Shown here one piece after another: positions 1-7,906 of a DNA stretch of 64,000 nucleotides. The translations under genes and the position numbers were made by a program. The stretch's first letter is position 1; the number at the start of each line of letters is the position of its first letter. The notes below the pieces were generated by a model. The model was given only the letters and a program-made list of their open reading frames with translations. It was not told the DNA's origin and did no database searches. Source of the stretch: JAJNBA01 sp035512775 (lineage in GTDB: Bacteria; Actinomycetota; UBA4738; HRBIN12); the NCBI GenBank assembly GCA_035512775.1, contig DATKDI010000045.1, forward strand, positions 15,416-79,415, in the 5' to 3' direction.

Positions 1-430
1 GTCTCGTCGGCGCGGCCGCCGCGGTTCGCGCGATCGTCTCGCTGACGGCGTACTACAGCGTCGAACAGAAGCGACGAACGCTCGACACCTGAGGCAGCTC
101 CCCGGCTGTGCCGTGTTCGAAGCCGACCTCCGAACGAGCGACCTGGCTCCCCTCGAGGACGGGGCCGACCTGGTCTTCCACAAGGCCGGACAACCTGGCG
201 TCAGAGCATCATGGCAGGGCTTCGGGGATCACCTCGGACACAACGTGCTGGCGACGCAGCGATCGCTCGATCGGCGTCCCGCCCAGCCCGGCGACGTGCG
301 CGCGACGTCCGGTTCCACGGCCCTCGCTGCGGAGACCCTCGGCTGGCGGCCGCGCGTGTCGCTCCGGGTCGGGGTGGCCGAGCAGGTCGCGTGGCACGCG
401 TCCCGCAACAGGCTGGAACGCTCCGCCTGA
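1..430 (+). pseudogene. NAD-dependent epimerase/dehydratase remnant, frameshifted and internally deleted
   Basis: The sequence reads as a broken UDP-glucose 4-epimerase-type SDR protein whose first codons lie left of the window. Bases 3-89 encode the segment after the Rossmann glycine motif (AVRAIVSLTAYYSVEQKRR), then hit TGA at 90-92. Bases 89-430, in the other frame, continue the same protein (LRQLPGCAVFEADLR, then DLVFHKAGQPGVRASW and HNVLATQRSLD). Adding one C to the run at 88-89 would restore the frame. After NVLATQ the text jumps to a typical epimerase C-terminus (TALAAETLGWRPRVSLRVG). About 170 residues of the usual ~310, including the YxxxK active site, are therefore missing. The internal deletion makes a working enzyme very unlikely even if the frameshift is a sequencing error. 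It is presumably a relic of an earlier version of the polysaccharide locus. Confidence 0.75.
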
Positions 431-443
431 TCCCGGTCTCGTC

Positions 444-824
444 TCAGTGTCCTCGGTCCGATGCGGACCCGTGCGGCTTGCGGGCGAGGCTCCAGACCGC
501 GACCGCGACCGCGACACCCACCACATCGGCGAACACGTCGGAGATCTCCACGTTGCGGTCGACCACGAGCTGCGCGAGCTCCATGGCAACCCCCAGCACA
601 ACCATCGAGCCGGCGACGAGCGTGACCTTCGCTGGGTGGGTTGGTGTCTCTCGTGTCCGGTAGACGACCCTGAGCAAGAGGTACGTCCCCAACCCGTACG
701 CCGCTATGTGCGGAAGCAGATCGAGCGTTCCGGGCAGATCCGGCTGGGGGACGGGCGCGAGCGACACGAGGGCAATCGCCAAGAGGACGAGAAGGGTCGT
801 CAGCCCTGCAGTTCTTCCGCTCAT
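444..824 (-). CDS. VanZ-like membrane protein
   Basis: A small 126-residue integral membrane protein. The start is the ATG whose product begins MSGRTAGL, because the reading frame upstream of it is basic and not membrane-like. About four hydrophobic segments are visible: near residues 5-24, the HIAAYGLGTYLLLRVV stretch, the VTLVAGSMVVLGVAMELAQ stretch and the final DVFADVVGVAVAVAVW stretch. The conserved pattern of acidic and polar residues in the last two helices (E in AMELAQ, D in ISDVFADVVG) is that of the VanZ-like family. These proteins are common in actinobacteria and often lie at the edge of polysaccharide loci; their function is unknown apart from low-level teicoplanin resistance for VanZ itself. 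It follows the dehydrogenase gene at a 19-base gap and is probably co-transcribed. Confidence 0.8.
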   Translation of the reverse strand: MSGRTAGLTTLLVLLAIALVSLAPVPQPDLPGTLDLLPHIAAYGLGTYLLLRVVYRTRETPTHPAKVTLVAGSMVVLGVAMELAQLVVDRNVEISDVFADVVGVAVAVAVWSLARKPHGSASDRGH

Positions 825-843
825 CGGGCGGACCCAGTCGGTG

Positions 844-2040
844 TCAGGCGTCAGCGGCCTTCGTCGCTCGAGGCTCGGTCGCCGGCCCTTGCCGGAGATC
901 CAGCACGGCGCCTCCATCGTGCCCGTTCCCGTTCCTCGTCAGGTCGAGGAGGATGCTCGCCTGATCGCTCGATCCGTTCCCTTCGACGCCGCCGCCGCGC
1001 GGACCAGATGCACGGCGTTCGCCGATCGGCATCTGGACGGGAGCACCACCATCCCGGAGGGACGCTTGCGCCGCTTCGATCACCTGAACCACCTCGAGGC
1101 CGTTCCGACCGTCCGTGCGAGGTCGGTTGCGGGTTCGGACGCAGTCGAGGAAATGGATCGCCTCGAGGCGCAGGGGTTCTTCGAAGTGGATGTAGGGGCT
1201 CACGACGCTCCCGTAGTGATAGCTGAACTGGTATTCGCCGAACGTGTCCGTCCGGCGGATGGCGTTGACCCGCTTGTCGTAGACCTTGACTTTCTCGAGG
1301 GCTTCCAGATCGTCGTACACAACCATCTTCTCGCTCCCGATGACCGTGAACCGCCTCGTCTTCGCCGGATCCAGCCAGCTCATCCGACTGTGTGCCAGGA
1401 TCCCGTCTTCGAACATCACGGTCATGTACGCGACGTCCTCGACGTCTTCGCGGACGCACCCCACCCCGCGTGTGCTCACGCTCATCGGGGCACGACCGAG
1501 GAGGTACAGGAGGATGGAGACGTCGTGGGGCGCGAGATCCCAGACCACGTTGAGCGACGGATGGAACAGTCCCAGCCCGGTCCGGACGGCGTCGACGTAG
1601 CGGATCTGACCCAGATCACCGCCGTCGATCATCTCCTTCAGCGCTTGGACCGCGGGGCTGTACACACCGATGTGACCGACGAGGAGGACGCGATCGTTCG
1701 CTTCGGCGAGCTCGACGAGCTCGAGAGCCTCCTTCGCATCCGTCGCCAGCGGCTTCTCGACCAGGACGTCCAGCCCACTCTTGAGACATTCGATCGTGAT
1801 GGCATGGTGCGTCTCGGGGGGGGTGCTCACCACCACGGCATCCAGGTCGAGATCGAACAGCTGATCGAGCTCGGTGAAGAAGTGCTCGATGTGCGGGTGA
1901 CGGACCCGGACGAACTCAAGGCGTGTCGGGTCCTGATCGGCGACGGCGACGACGGAGGCGTCGGGCAGCTCCAGGAACGTGCGCACGAGGTTCGGCCCCC
2001 AGTAGCCGCATCCGACCACCGCGACCCGGACGTCGGACAT
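844..2040 (-). CDS. Gfo/Idh/MocA family sugar dehydrogenase
   Basis: A 398-residue NAD(P)-dependent dehydrogenase acting on a nucleotide sugar or related cyclic polyol. The start is the ATG giving MSDVRVAVVGCGYWG, which places the Rossmann motif GCGYWG at residues 9-14. The family signature EKPLA follows near residue 95, and a GHIGVYSPAVQ segment begins the C-terminal domain. The last ~50 residues are Gly/Arg-rich and look disordered. WbpB/WlbA enzymes, which oxidise C3 of UDP-GlcNAc-uronic acid, belong to this family. An aminotransferase and a hexapeptide acyltransferase that could act next are encoded at 25491-27181, so this role is plausible but inferred. It lies 2 bases downstream of the sugar-phosphate transferase gene. 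Confidence 0.9.
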   Translation of the reverse strand: MSDVRVAVVGCGYWGPNLVRTFLELPDASVVAVADQDPTRLEFVRVRHPHIEHFFTELDQLFDLDLDAVVVSTPPETHHAITIECLKSGLDVLVEKPLATDAKEALELVELAEANDRVLLVGHIGVYSPAVQALKEMIDGGDLGQIRYVDAVRTGLGLFHPSLNVVWDLAPHDVSILLYLLGRAPMSVSTRGVGCVREDVEDVAYMTVMFEDGILAHSRMSWLDPAKTRRFTVIGSEKMVVYDDLEALEKVKVYDKRVNAIRRTDTFGEYQFSYHYGSVVSPYIHFEEPLRLEAIHFLDCVRTRNRPRTDGRNGLEVVQVIEAAQASLRDGGAPVQMPIGERRASGPRGGGVEGNGSSDQASILLDLTRNGNGHDGGAVLDLRQGPATEPRATKAADA

Positions 2041-2042
2041 CG

Positions 2043-2783
2043 CTAATCGGCTCCCTTCCGCATGAGGACCACAGGGACGGTGAGCGCGAGGATCTTGAGA
2101 TCCAACCAGAGAGACCGGCGGGAGATGTAATCGAGATCCAAGCGAACGGTGTGCTCCATCCCGATCGAGGTCCGGCCGCGTACCTGTGCCCACCCCGTCA
2201 GCCCGGGGCGGCTGGCCAGGCGCCTGAAGTGATGCTCCTGGTACATCGCGAGCTCGTACGGAAGCGGCGGACGGGGTCCGACCAGGCTCATGTCGCCCCG
2301 AAGGACGTTCCAGAGCTGCGGCAGCTCGTCCAGGCTGAGCCTCCGCAGGAAGACTCCCACCCGCGTCAGCCGTGGGTCGGCAGAGGGGCGATAGGACTCC
2401 CCGTCACGTCGACCCGGTCGGAGGGCGTTCAACCTCGCATCGTCGCCGGCCACGTAGGCGGCCATGTATTCCCGGTGCGGGGTCGGATCCGCGTCCGACC
2501 GCATCGTTCGGAACTTGTACATCGTGAACGGCTGACGGACCCAGGTCCATCCGTCGTGCGAGCGAACCCGGCGGCCGCGGATCCGCTCCTGAGAGAACAC
2601 CGCCGGGCCACGGTCATCCAGCTTGATCGCGACAGCAACGAGCAGCAGCAACGGGGTCGCCAACACGAGCAGAAGTGCCGAGAGCACGATGTCGAGCATC
2701 CGTTTGGCGGCGTGGTACCCGTGCCCGCCGACGCGGAGGATCCCGTCGAGCGGCAGCGTGCCTGAGAGGGAGATATCGCTCAC
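2043..2783 (-). CDS. Initiating undecaprenyl-phosphate sugar-phosphate transferase
   Basis: A 246-residue bacterial sugar transferase of the WcaJ/ExoY/PglC superfamily. It starts polysaccharide repeat-unit synthesis by moving a sugar phosphate onto undecaprenyl phosphate at the inner membrane. One hydrophobic helix (MLDIVLSALLLVLATPLLLL) lies at about residues 29-48. It is followed by the family motifs FSQERIRG, FTMYKFRTM, LSLDELPQLWNVLRGDMSL, VGPRPPLP and RPGLTGWAQVRGR. I chose the GTG at 2783 because GGAGA precedes it at a good distance; a GTG at 2957 would add 58 Arg/Gly-rich residues with no clear ribosome binding site. It is the only initiating transferase found in the window and probably serves the whole locus. 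Confidence 0.88.
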   Translation of the reverse strand: MSDISLSGTLPLDGILRVGGHGYHAAKRMLDIVLSALLLVLATPLLLLVAVAIKLDDRGPAVFSQERIRGRRVRSHDGWTWVRQPFTMYKFRTMRSDADPTPHREYMAAYVAGDDARLNALRPGRRDGESYRPSADPRLTRVGVFLRRLSLDELPQLWNVLRGDMSLVGPRPPLPYELAMYQEHHFRRLASRPGLTGWAQVRGRTSIGMEHTVRLDLDYISRRSLWLDLKILALTVPVVLMRKGAD

Positions 2784-3005
2784 GCGGCGTCTCCGGATCG
2801 ATCCGCCAACGATGCCGCTGGCGGCCGCGACGTGATCGGTCGCCAACCCACTCGTGCGCCTCCTTCGGTTGCGTCCCCCTGGAACTCGACGGTAGCGTCG
2901 GGGCTCCCCGCCGGAGAAGGTGCCGATGGGGTACGTTCCATACGCCAGAGGAATCACGTTCCGTCGCGGACGATGGAAGAGCGTGGAACCCTGCAGGGCC
3001 GATCG

Positions 3006-3245
3006 CTACCCGGTAAGGGCGAACTCGAAGATCCTTCCGTCGTTCTCGCGGGGGTCCCCACCCTGCTCCGCATCGTTGTCCACGCCTCGATCCGCGATGA
3101 ACGCGTTCCCAGCCGACGGGTTCTGGCTGCCCGGTGCGAAGGTGATGCCAGCGGGATTCACCAGCCCGAACGACGAGATGTCGATCTGGTCGACGAGACT
3201 TATGCGCCACGTCGAGCGGACGATGCCCAGGGAGGTGCTGGTTGG
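3006..3245 (-). pseudogene. C-terminal fragment of a beta-propeller (NHL-like) surface protein
   Basis: The minus strand encodes a short end of a protein running SLVDQIDISSFGLVNPAGIT, FAPGSQNPSAGNAFIADRG, then DNDAEQGGDPRENDGRIFEF, ending at TAG (3006-3008). The same layout occurs in the intact secreted protein at 22237-25302 (APASNAPDRMNYWIVDRGID then ADPNENDGKIFEV), where it closes the propeller. No start codon, signal peptide or earlier blades can be traced upstream, so this is a truncated relic of a related gene. It lies between the sugar transferase gene and the Wzz-like gene, in about 780 bases that hold only fragments. I see no convincing gene in 2784-3005. Confidence 0.6.
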
Positions 3246-3386
3246 CGAGCCGTCGTCCCGGCTCCCGAGCCACGGAGGCTTGCTACGTCACCGACCGTAG
3301 CGAACCTACTGTCCTGGTGTGTCGGCACTCCTCTGGGTCGACCCTAGGCTCCTGCCCATGCCCCCCCGCGCACCTCAGAGTGGACG

Positions 3387-3452
3387 GTGAACGTAGCCGT
3401 GATCGGTACGGGTCGGGACGGTCTCGTGACCTGTGCCGCGTTCTGGTACTAC
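3387..3452 (+). pseudogene. N-terminal scrap of a UDP-glucose 6-dehydrogenase
   Basis: A GTG at 3387 opens a frame reading MNVAVIGTGRDGLVTCAAF, which matches the first ~20 residues of UDP-glucose 6-dehydrogenases (usually with GTGYVGLVT). After that the frame continues with unrelated Pro/Ser-rich text to 3575 and runs into the start of the Wzz-like gene. The dinucleotide-binding glycine motif is thus present without any of the remaining ~400 residues. It is probably the stump of a deleted dehydrogenase gene; a complete member of the family is present at 13532-14845. A chance match cannot be fully excluded because the segment is short. Confidence 0.5.
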
Positions 3453-3565
3453 CCGACCGGACGCCCGCCGATCCTCCAGTACGCCCAGCGCTCGGATGCG
3501 TCGCCATCGGCAGTCGGCGCCGAGCGCCCGCCTGCGCTCGCGGGAAGTCCCGGATCGGAGATCGA

Positions 3566-5290
3566 GTGGAGCTGAGGCGATACCTCCGGGTGATCTCGCT
3601 ACATCGCCGGCTCGCCGCCCTGGCGTTCCTGGTGACCGGCGCGGCGACGTTCGTTCTGGTGTTCCTGCAGCCCCCCGTCTACGAGTCGACGGGCACCTCC
3701 CTGATCCACCCGCGCGTGCGGGACCAGGGCGACGCGATCGACGCATCGGACCTGCTGATCCGAGGCGTGAAGATCGGGGAGACCTACGCGACAGTCGCCC
3801 GAAGCAGGATGATCCGCGATCGGGCGGAGGCCACTCTCGATCCCGATCTCAAGGTCTCCGGCATCACCGTCGTCGCGGAGGTCGTGACCGATACCAACAT
3901 CCTGTCGATCAGCACGCGAGGGAACGACCCGGTGGCGGCGCAGGCATTGAGCACGGCCGTGATGGACGCGACGATGGACTACTCGATCTCGCTGGACGAT
4001 GCCTACGTGATCTCGCCTCTGGATCCCCCCGAGGTTGCGGACTCCCCGGTTGGCCCGAACAAGGGATTGACGATCGCGATCGGACTCATCTCGGCCTCGC
4101 TGCTCGCGGTGCTCGCAGCGCTCTTCGCCGAGTACCTGCGCGGTGGACTAGAGCGACGGCGCTCAGCGGAGGACGACCGGACTGGTCTGCTGAACGAGGG
4201 ATTCCTCAGCAAGCGTCTGTGGGAAGAGATCAGCCGCGCCGACCGCACGGGTCGCACGTTCGCCCTCGCATCCTTCCGGGTGGGGCTGCGCAGGAGCGGC
4301 GATGATGATGACGGCTGGCGCCCGCCGGGCGATCACGACCTGCGGAAGATCGGCGAGCTCTTCCCGCTGACGGCAACACCCGAGGTCGTCATCGCGCACC
4401 TCGGGGAGGGCGAGTTCGGGGCGATCCTGCCCGACATGGACGGTCCGGCGGCGTACCGGATGCTGGCACGCTGGGAAGCCGGGATCGGCGCCGTCCTCGA
4501 AGGTCGCGTCCCGGAGGCCACCGACCCACGCTTCGCGGAGGGCGTTTGTCTCTACCGCAACCAAGCGTTCGATGGCGATCGAGAAGCCGTCCGACTGGCC
4601 CGGCAATTGACGGATCGCGAGGTGGCGACCGTGGTCAGAGGGCCGCATGCGCGTGCCGAGGTCGCCCGGCACGAGCCCGACCGCGGCGAGCCCGATAGCG
4701 ACGAGCCCTCTCGGCGCAGGCGCGTTCGCCACGAGCGGGTCCGGCACGAGCCCGCTCGACCCGAAGCGATCCACGAGCAGTCCGATCGACCCGAGCCGAT
4801 CCGGCTCGAGGCCGATCAACCCCAACCCGACGAGCCACAATCCGTTCCGCCGCCGGCCACCCGGCAGCGGGCGCCGCGGAGCAGCGGACCTCGTCGCGCG
4901 GCGCCGAGGGTCGACGAGGTGGTCGATGATGGGGACGACCCGCAGACGCAGGCGGTGGAGCCCGAGCGGCCGTCGGCCACCCGGCAGCGGGCGCCGCGGA
5001 GCAGCGGACCTCGTCGCGCGGCGCCGAACGTCGATGAGGTGGTCGATGTATCGGACGACGCGGTGGAGCCCGAGCGGCCGCCGGCCACACAGCAGCGGAC
5101 GACACGGAGCGACAACGGACCTCCTCGCTCCACGCAGGAGGTCGATGAGTTGGTCGACGTATCGGACGGTGGGTTGGACGAGCCGGGGGCGCAGACGGCG
5201 GAACCCGAGCAGCCGTCGGACTCCGGAAGCGCTGGCGAGCGCTCGGAGGCCTCGAATGGGAAACCTCGTGCCGAGACCCGGAGGCGATGA
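3566..5290 (+). CDS. Wzz-like chain-length protein fused to a degenerate GGDEF domain and a repeat tail
   Basis: A 574-residue membrane protein, first gene of the polysaccharide operon. Residues 1-190 have the layout of a polysaccharide co-polymerase: a transmembrane helix at ~17-36, an extracytoplasmic segment (VYESTGTSLIHPR onward), a Pro-containing stretch (PLDPPEVADSPVGPNK) and a second helix at ~168-190. Residues ~203-350 resemble a GGDEF domain (DRTGLLNEGFLSKRLWEEI opening, then HLGEGEFGAILPD at 278-290). The signature is GEGEF, not GGDEF, and the region is shortened, so cyclase activity is doubtful. Residues ~360-574 are Arg/Glu/Pro-rich with tandem repeats and are predicted to be cytosolic and disordered. 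There is no Wzc-type kinase domain. The start is the GTG 5 bases after GGAG; an upstream frame extension has no membrane-protein character. Confidence 0.8.
   Translation: MELRRYLRVISLHRRLAALAFLVTGAATFVLVFLQPPVYESTGTSLIHPRVRDQGDAIDASDLLIRGVKIGETYATVARSRMIRDRAEATLDPDLKVSGITVVAEVVTDTNILSISTRGNDPVAAQALSTAVMDATMDYSISLDDAYVISPLDPPEVADSPVGPNKGLTIAIGLISASLLAVLAALFAEYLRGGLERRRSAEDDRTGLLNEGFLSKRLWEEISRADRTGRTFALASFRVGLRRSGDDDDGWRPPGDHDLRKIGELFPLTATPEVVIAHLGEGEFGAILPDMDGPAAYRMLARWEAGIGAVLEGRVPEATDPRFAEGVCLYRNQAFDGDREAVRLARQLTDREVATVVRGPHARAEVARHEPDRGEPDSDEPSRRRRVRHERVRHEPARPEAIHEQSDRPEPIRLEADQPQPDEPQSVPPPATRQRAPRSSGPRRAAPRVDEVVDDGDDPQTQAVEPERPSATRQRAPRSSGPRRAAPNVDEVVDVSDDAVEPERPPATQQRTTRSDNGPPRSTQEVDELVDVSDGGLDEPGAQTAEPEQPSDSGSAGERSEASNGKPRAETRRR
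4854..5165 (+). repeat. Tandem repeats in the tail of the Wzz-GGDEF protein
   Basis: Two nearly identical units start at 4854 and 4974, a 120-base (40-codon) period. They encode ATRQRAPRSSGPRRAAP followed by VDEVVD. The first ~58 bases of the two copies are the same except near the end. A third, diverged unit starts near 5082 (PATQQRTTRSDNGPPRS, then VDELVDV). The units differ in length by multiples of three, so copy number can vary in frame. Confidence 0.85.
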
Positions 5291-6848
5291 CGGCGACCTC
5301 GGCTCCCTGACCGGGACCGGGTTCTCGCGACACATCCTGGCGACCGCCAAGGGCACCGGGTACCTGGCCGGCGGAACGTTCTTCGCGTACGCGTGCCGGT
5401 TCGTGATCGCCCTCGTCCTCGCTCGCGCGCTCGGCGCCGAGAGCTACGGCCTCTACGTCCTCGCGGTAAGTGCCGCGAGCCTGTTCGCCGGTATCTCATT
5501 GCTCGGGATCGACGATGCGCTCGTGCGATACGTCGCGATCCTCTCCAATCGAGAGGATCGCGACGGTCTCGCGGGTACGCTCCAGCTCGGCTTGATCGTC
5601 GGTGTGTTGGGCGGCGTCGTGACGGGCGTCGCGCTCTTCCTCTGCGCCGAGCCCATCGCGAACGGGCTCTTCGACGAGCCCGCCCTTGCGAGACTGCTCC
5701 GACTGCTCTCGGTGGTCGTGCCTTTCCTCTCCTTGAGCAACGCGCTCCTGGGCACCGCCCGTGGCTTCCGCCGGATGGACTATGCGGCGTTCGCCGAATC
5801 TGTCGTGCAATCGATCGTGAGGATGGGGCTGGTGATCCTCCTCGCGATCACCGGGTGGCTCGGCCTGTACAGCGCGGCGATCGCCTTCGGCCTCGCAGAT
5901 GTCGCGGCGAGCGTCTCCCTGATCCTGCTGCTCAACCGAGGCTTCCCGCTCATGGAAGCGCTGCGGCGTGGGGTGAGACGGGATGTCGGGGCGGTATTCC
6001 GATTCGCGATCCCTCTGTGGCTGTCTGGCCTGCTGCGTCAGTTCCGCCGGAACATCCAGAAGGTGATGCTCGGTGCGATGAGCTCGATCGCGAACGTGGG
6101 GATCTTCGCGATCGCCGGGCACGTGAGTCTCGTGGCCGGGGTGTCGTCGGGATCGATCTACGTGTCGTCCAAACCGCTGATGGCGCAACTCCACGACGCG
6201 GGAGACCGTCAAGCGCTCCACGGCCTTTACGCGACGACGACACGGTGGACCCTCGGGATGAACATCCCGTTCTTCCTCGTCATCGTCCTCTACGCGGAGC
6301 CGATCCTCCGTCTCTTCGGCGAGACGTTCGCGAGCGCGACCACGGCGTTGATCGTGGTCGCGGTCGCGGAGCTCATCGGCGCCGCCACCGGCACCTGTCA
6401 GGGCATGATCGACATGACCGGCCATGTCCGCGTCAAGCTGGCCAACACCGTGCTGAACACCCTCGTGCTCGTCGGAGGCGGCGCGCTCCTGATCCCGCGA
6501 TTCGGGGTGATCGGGGCGGCGACGGCGGCCTTGATCGCGGTGGCGACGGTGAACGTGGCGAGCGTCTTGGAGGTGTGGATCCTCGAAAGAGTCCTCCCGT
6601 TCGACCGCGATTCGTGGAAGGTCGTCGTCGCCGGGGCCGGCGCCTTCCTGGTGGGGATCGGGCTGCGCATCCTGATGCCCGTGGGGACGAGCCTGGGTCT
6701 CGCGGTCATCCAGGGCACCCTGGTGTCGCTCGCCTACGTGGCGATCGTCCTCGCCCTCGGCCTCGCCTCCGACGATCGATTGGTGATCGGTCGTGCCCTC
6801 GGTCGACTGGGGTTGAAGCGGATGGCGACGTTGCGGGGGCTGACATGA
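5256..6848 (+). CDS. Wzx-type polysaccharide flippase
   Basis: A 530-residue multi-pass membrane protein of the MATE/MVF (oligosaccharidyl-lipid flippase) superfamily. It is expected to flip undecaprenyl-diphosphate-linked repeat units across the inner membrane. About 12-14 hydrophobic segments run from GTGYLAGGTFFAYACRFVIA to the C-terminus, with family features such as ALGAESYGLYVLAVSAASLF and GIDDALVRYVAILSN. The ATG at 5256 lies 6 bases after GGAGG and overlaps the end of the Wzz-like gene by 35 bases. The stop overlaps the next gene as ATGA, so translation is probably coupled. Confidence 0.9.
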   Translation: MGNLVPRPGGDDGDLGSLTGTGFSRHILATAKGTGYLAGGTFFAYACRFVIALVLARALGAESYGLYVLAVSAASLFAGISLLGIDDALVRYVAILSNREDRDGLAGTLQLGLIVGVLGGVVTGVALFLCAEPIANGLFDEPALARLLRLLSVVVPFLSLSNALLGTARGFRRMDYAAFAESVVQSIVRMGLVILLAITGWLGLYSAAIAFGLADVAASVSLILLLNRGFPLMEALRRGVRRDVGAVFRFAIPLWLSGLLRQFRRNIQKVMLGAMSSIANVGIFAIAGHVSLVAGVSSGSIYVSSKPLMAQLHDAGDRQALHGLYATTTRWTLGMNIPFFLVIVLYAEPILRLFGETFASATTALIVVAVAELIGAATGTCQGMIDMTGHVRVKLANTVLNTLVLVGGGALLIPRFGVIGAATAALIAVATVNVASVLEVWILERVLPFDRDSWKVVVAGAGAFLVGIGLRILMPVGTSLGLAVIQGTLVSLAYVAIVLALGLASDDRLVIGRALGRLGLKRMATLRGLT

Positions 6849-7906
6849 CCGAGGTCCACTCGATGCTTGCCGGTCGCAGCGATGCGCAGAGTTCCGATCG
6901 CTCGCCTGCCGGGCCGATCTTCATCGGCGGGCTCGACCGGAGCGGGAAAACGACGATGCGAGCGTTCCTGGCCTCGCATCCGAACATCGCGATCCCCGCC
7001 GTCGGGTCGAACATGGAGACGTACTTCTCCGGGCGGTTCGGCGACCTGGGGAAGCCGAAGAACCTCGAGCGCTGCCTCGATGCGATGCTCCGCTACAAGC
7101 ACGTCCGGTTCCTCTCTCCGGACCCCGATCGGATCCGCCGTGAATTCCGACAAGGGGACCCCACCTACGCGCGCCTGTTCTCGCTCTTCCTGATCCACCA
7201 CGCGGAGCACGAAGGGAAGCCTCGGTGGGGAGCACAGACGGGGCTGATCGAGCGGTACGCGGACGCGCTCTTCGAGGCATACCCGGGGGTCAAGGTGATC
7301 CACATGATCCGGGATCCGCGTGACCGGTACGAAGCCTCGCTCGCGCTGTGGCCCCACGGGAGAGGTCGGGCCGGAGGCGCGACCGCGCGGTGGCGCTACT
7401 CGATCGGACTCGCGGAACGGAACCTCGATCGGTACCCCGGCCGCTACCGGATCGTCCGTTTCGAAGACATGGTCACCGAACCAGAGCGGATCCTGCGCGA
7501 GGTGTGTGGGTTCCTCGGTGAGACCTTCCTGCCGGAGATGCTCGGGATGCCGGCGGCGCCCAAGCATCGGGATCTGCTCACGGCCGGAGCGGATGAAGGT
7601 GGGGTTGGCACCCCGGTGTCGGATGAGTTCATCGGAGGGTTCCGTGGCAAGGTTCCCCCCGAGGAGATCGCCTTCATCCAGCTCCATGCGGGCCGCGAGA
7701 TGCGCTCCTACGGCTACGCGACCCAGCCATCCGGCCTCTCCAAGGCGGACTGGGTGCGTTTCGCAGCGGTCGTGTGGCCCGATCGGTTCGCCCGGATGGT
7801 GGCCTGGAGAACGATCGAAGGATTGCAGCAGCGGTTCCCGAGGTGGGTCCCGCGCCGACCCGCGCCGCGCATGATCATCGATCGACCGCTGGAGGGATCC
7901 TTGTGA
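6845..7906 (+). CDS. Sulfotransferase family protein (SGKT subgroup)
   Basis: A 353-residue protein of the Sulfotransfer_3 type, expected to move sulfate from PAPS to a sugar hydroxyl. The 5'-phosphosulfate loop is GGLDRSGKTTMRAFLASHPN at ~25-44, and the 3'-phosphate-binding motif RDPRDRYEAS lies about 120 residues later (HMIRDPRDRY). A block shared with its neighbours (SGRFGDLGKPKNLERCLDAM) sits between the two. The loop carries Lys, as in SGKT, where other copies have SGTS or TGTT. It is the first of three consecutive paralogues, and its ATG overlaps the flippase stop. Sulfation is inferred from the fold; the acceptor is unknown. Confidence 0.85.
   Translation: MTEVHSMLAGRSDAQSSDRSPAGPIFIGGLDRSGKTTMRAFLASHPNIAIPAVGSNMETYFSGRFGDLGKPKNLERCLDAMLRYKHVRFLSPDPDRIRREFRQGDPTYARLFSLFLIHHAEHEGKPRWGAQTGLIERYADALFEAYPGVKVIHMIRDPRDRYEASLALWPHGRGRAGGATARWRYSIGLAERNLDRYPGRYRIVRFEDMVTEPERILREVCGFLGETFLPEMLGMPAAPKHRDLLTAGADEGGVGTPVSDEFIGGFRGKVPPEEIAFIQLHAGREMRSYGYATQPSGLSKADWVRFAAVVWPDRFARMVAWRTIEGLQQRFPRWVPRRPAPRMIIDRPLEGSL

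Noticed and set aside
108..2046. Long open frames on the plus strand opposite the VanZ and dehydrogenase genes
   Set aside because: They are Arg/Pro/Ser-rich with no family features and are the mirror of well-supported minus-strand genes; high GC makes such open frames common.
4854..5165. Possible CRISPR-like array
   Set aside because: The repeats are 108-120 bases apart, lie inside a coding frame, differ by whole codons and have no unique spacers.
4647..5256. Upstream extension of the flippase frame by ~200 codons
   Set aside because: The added part is the Ser/Arg-rich out-of-frame reading of the Wzz tail repeats; the ATG at 5256 has a proper ribosome binding site.
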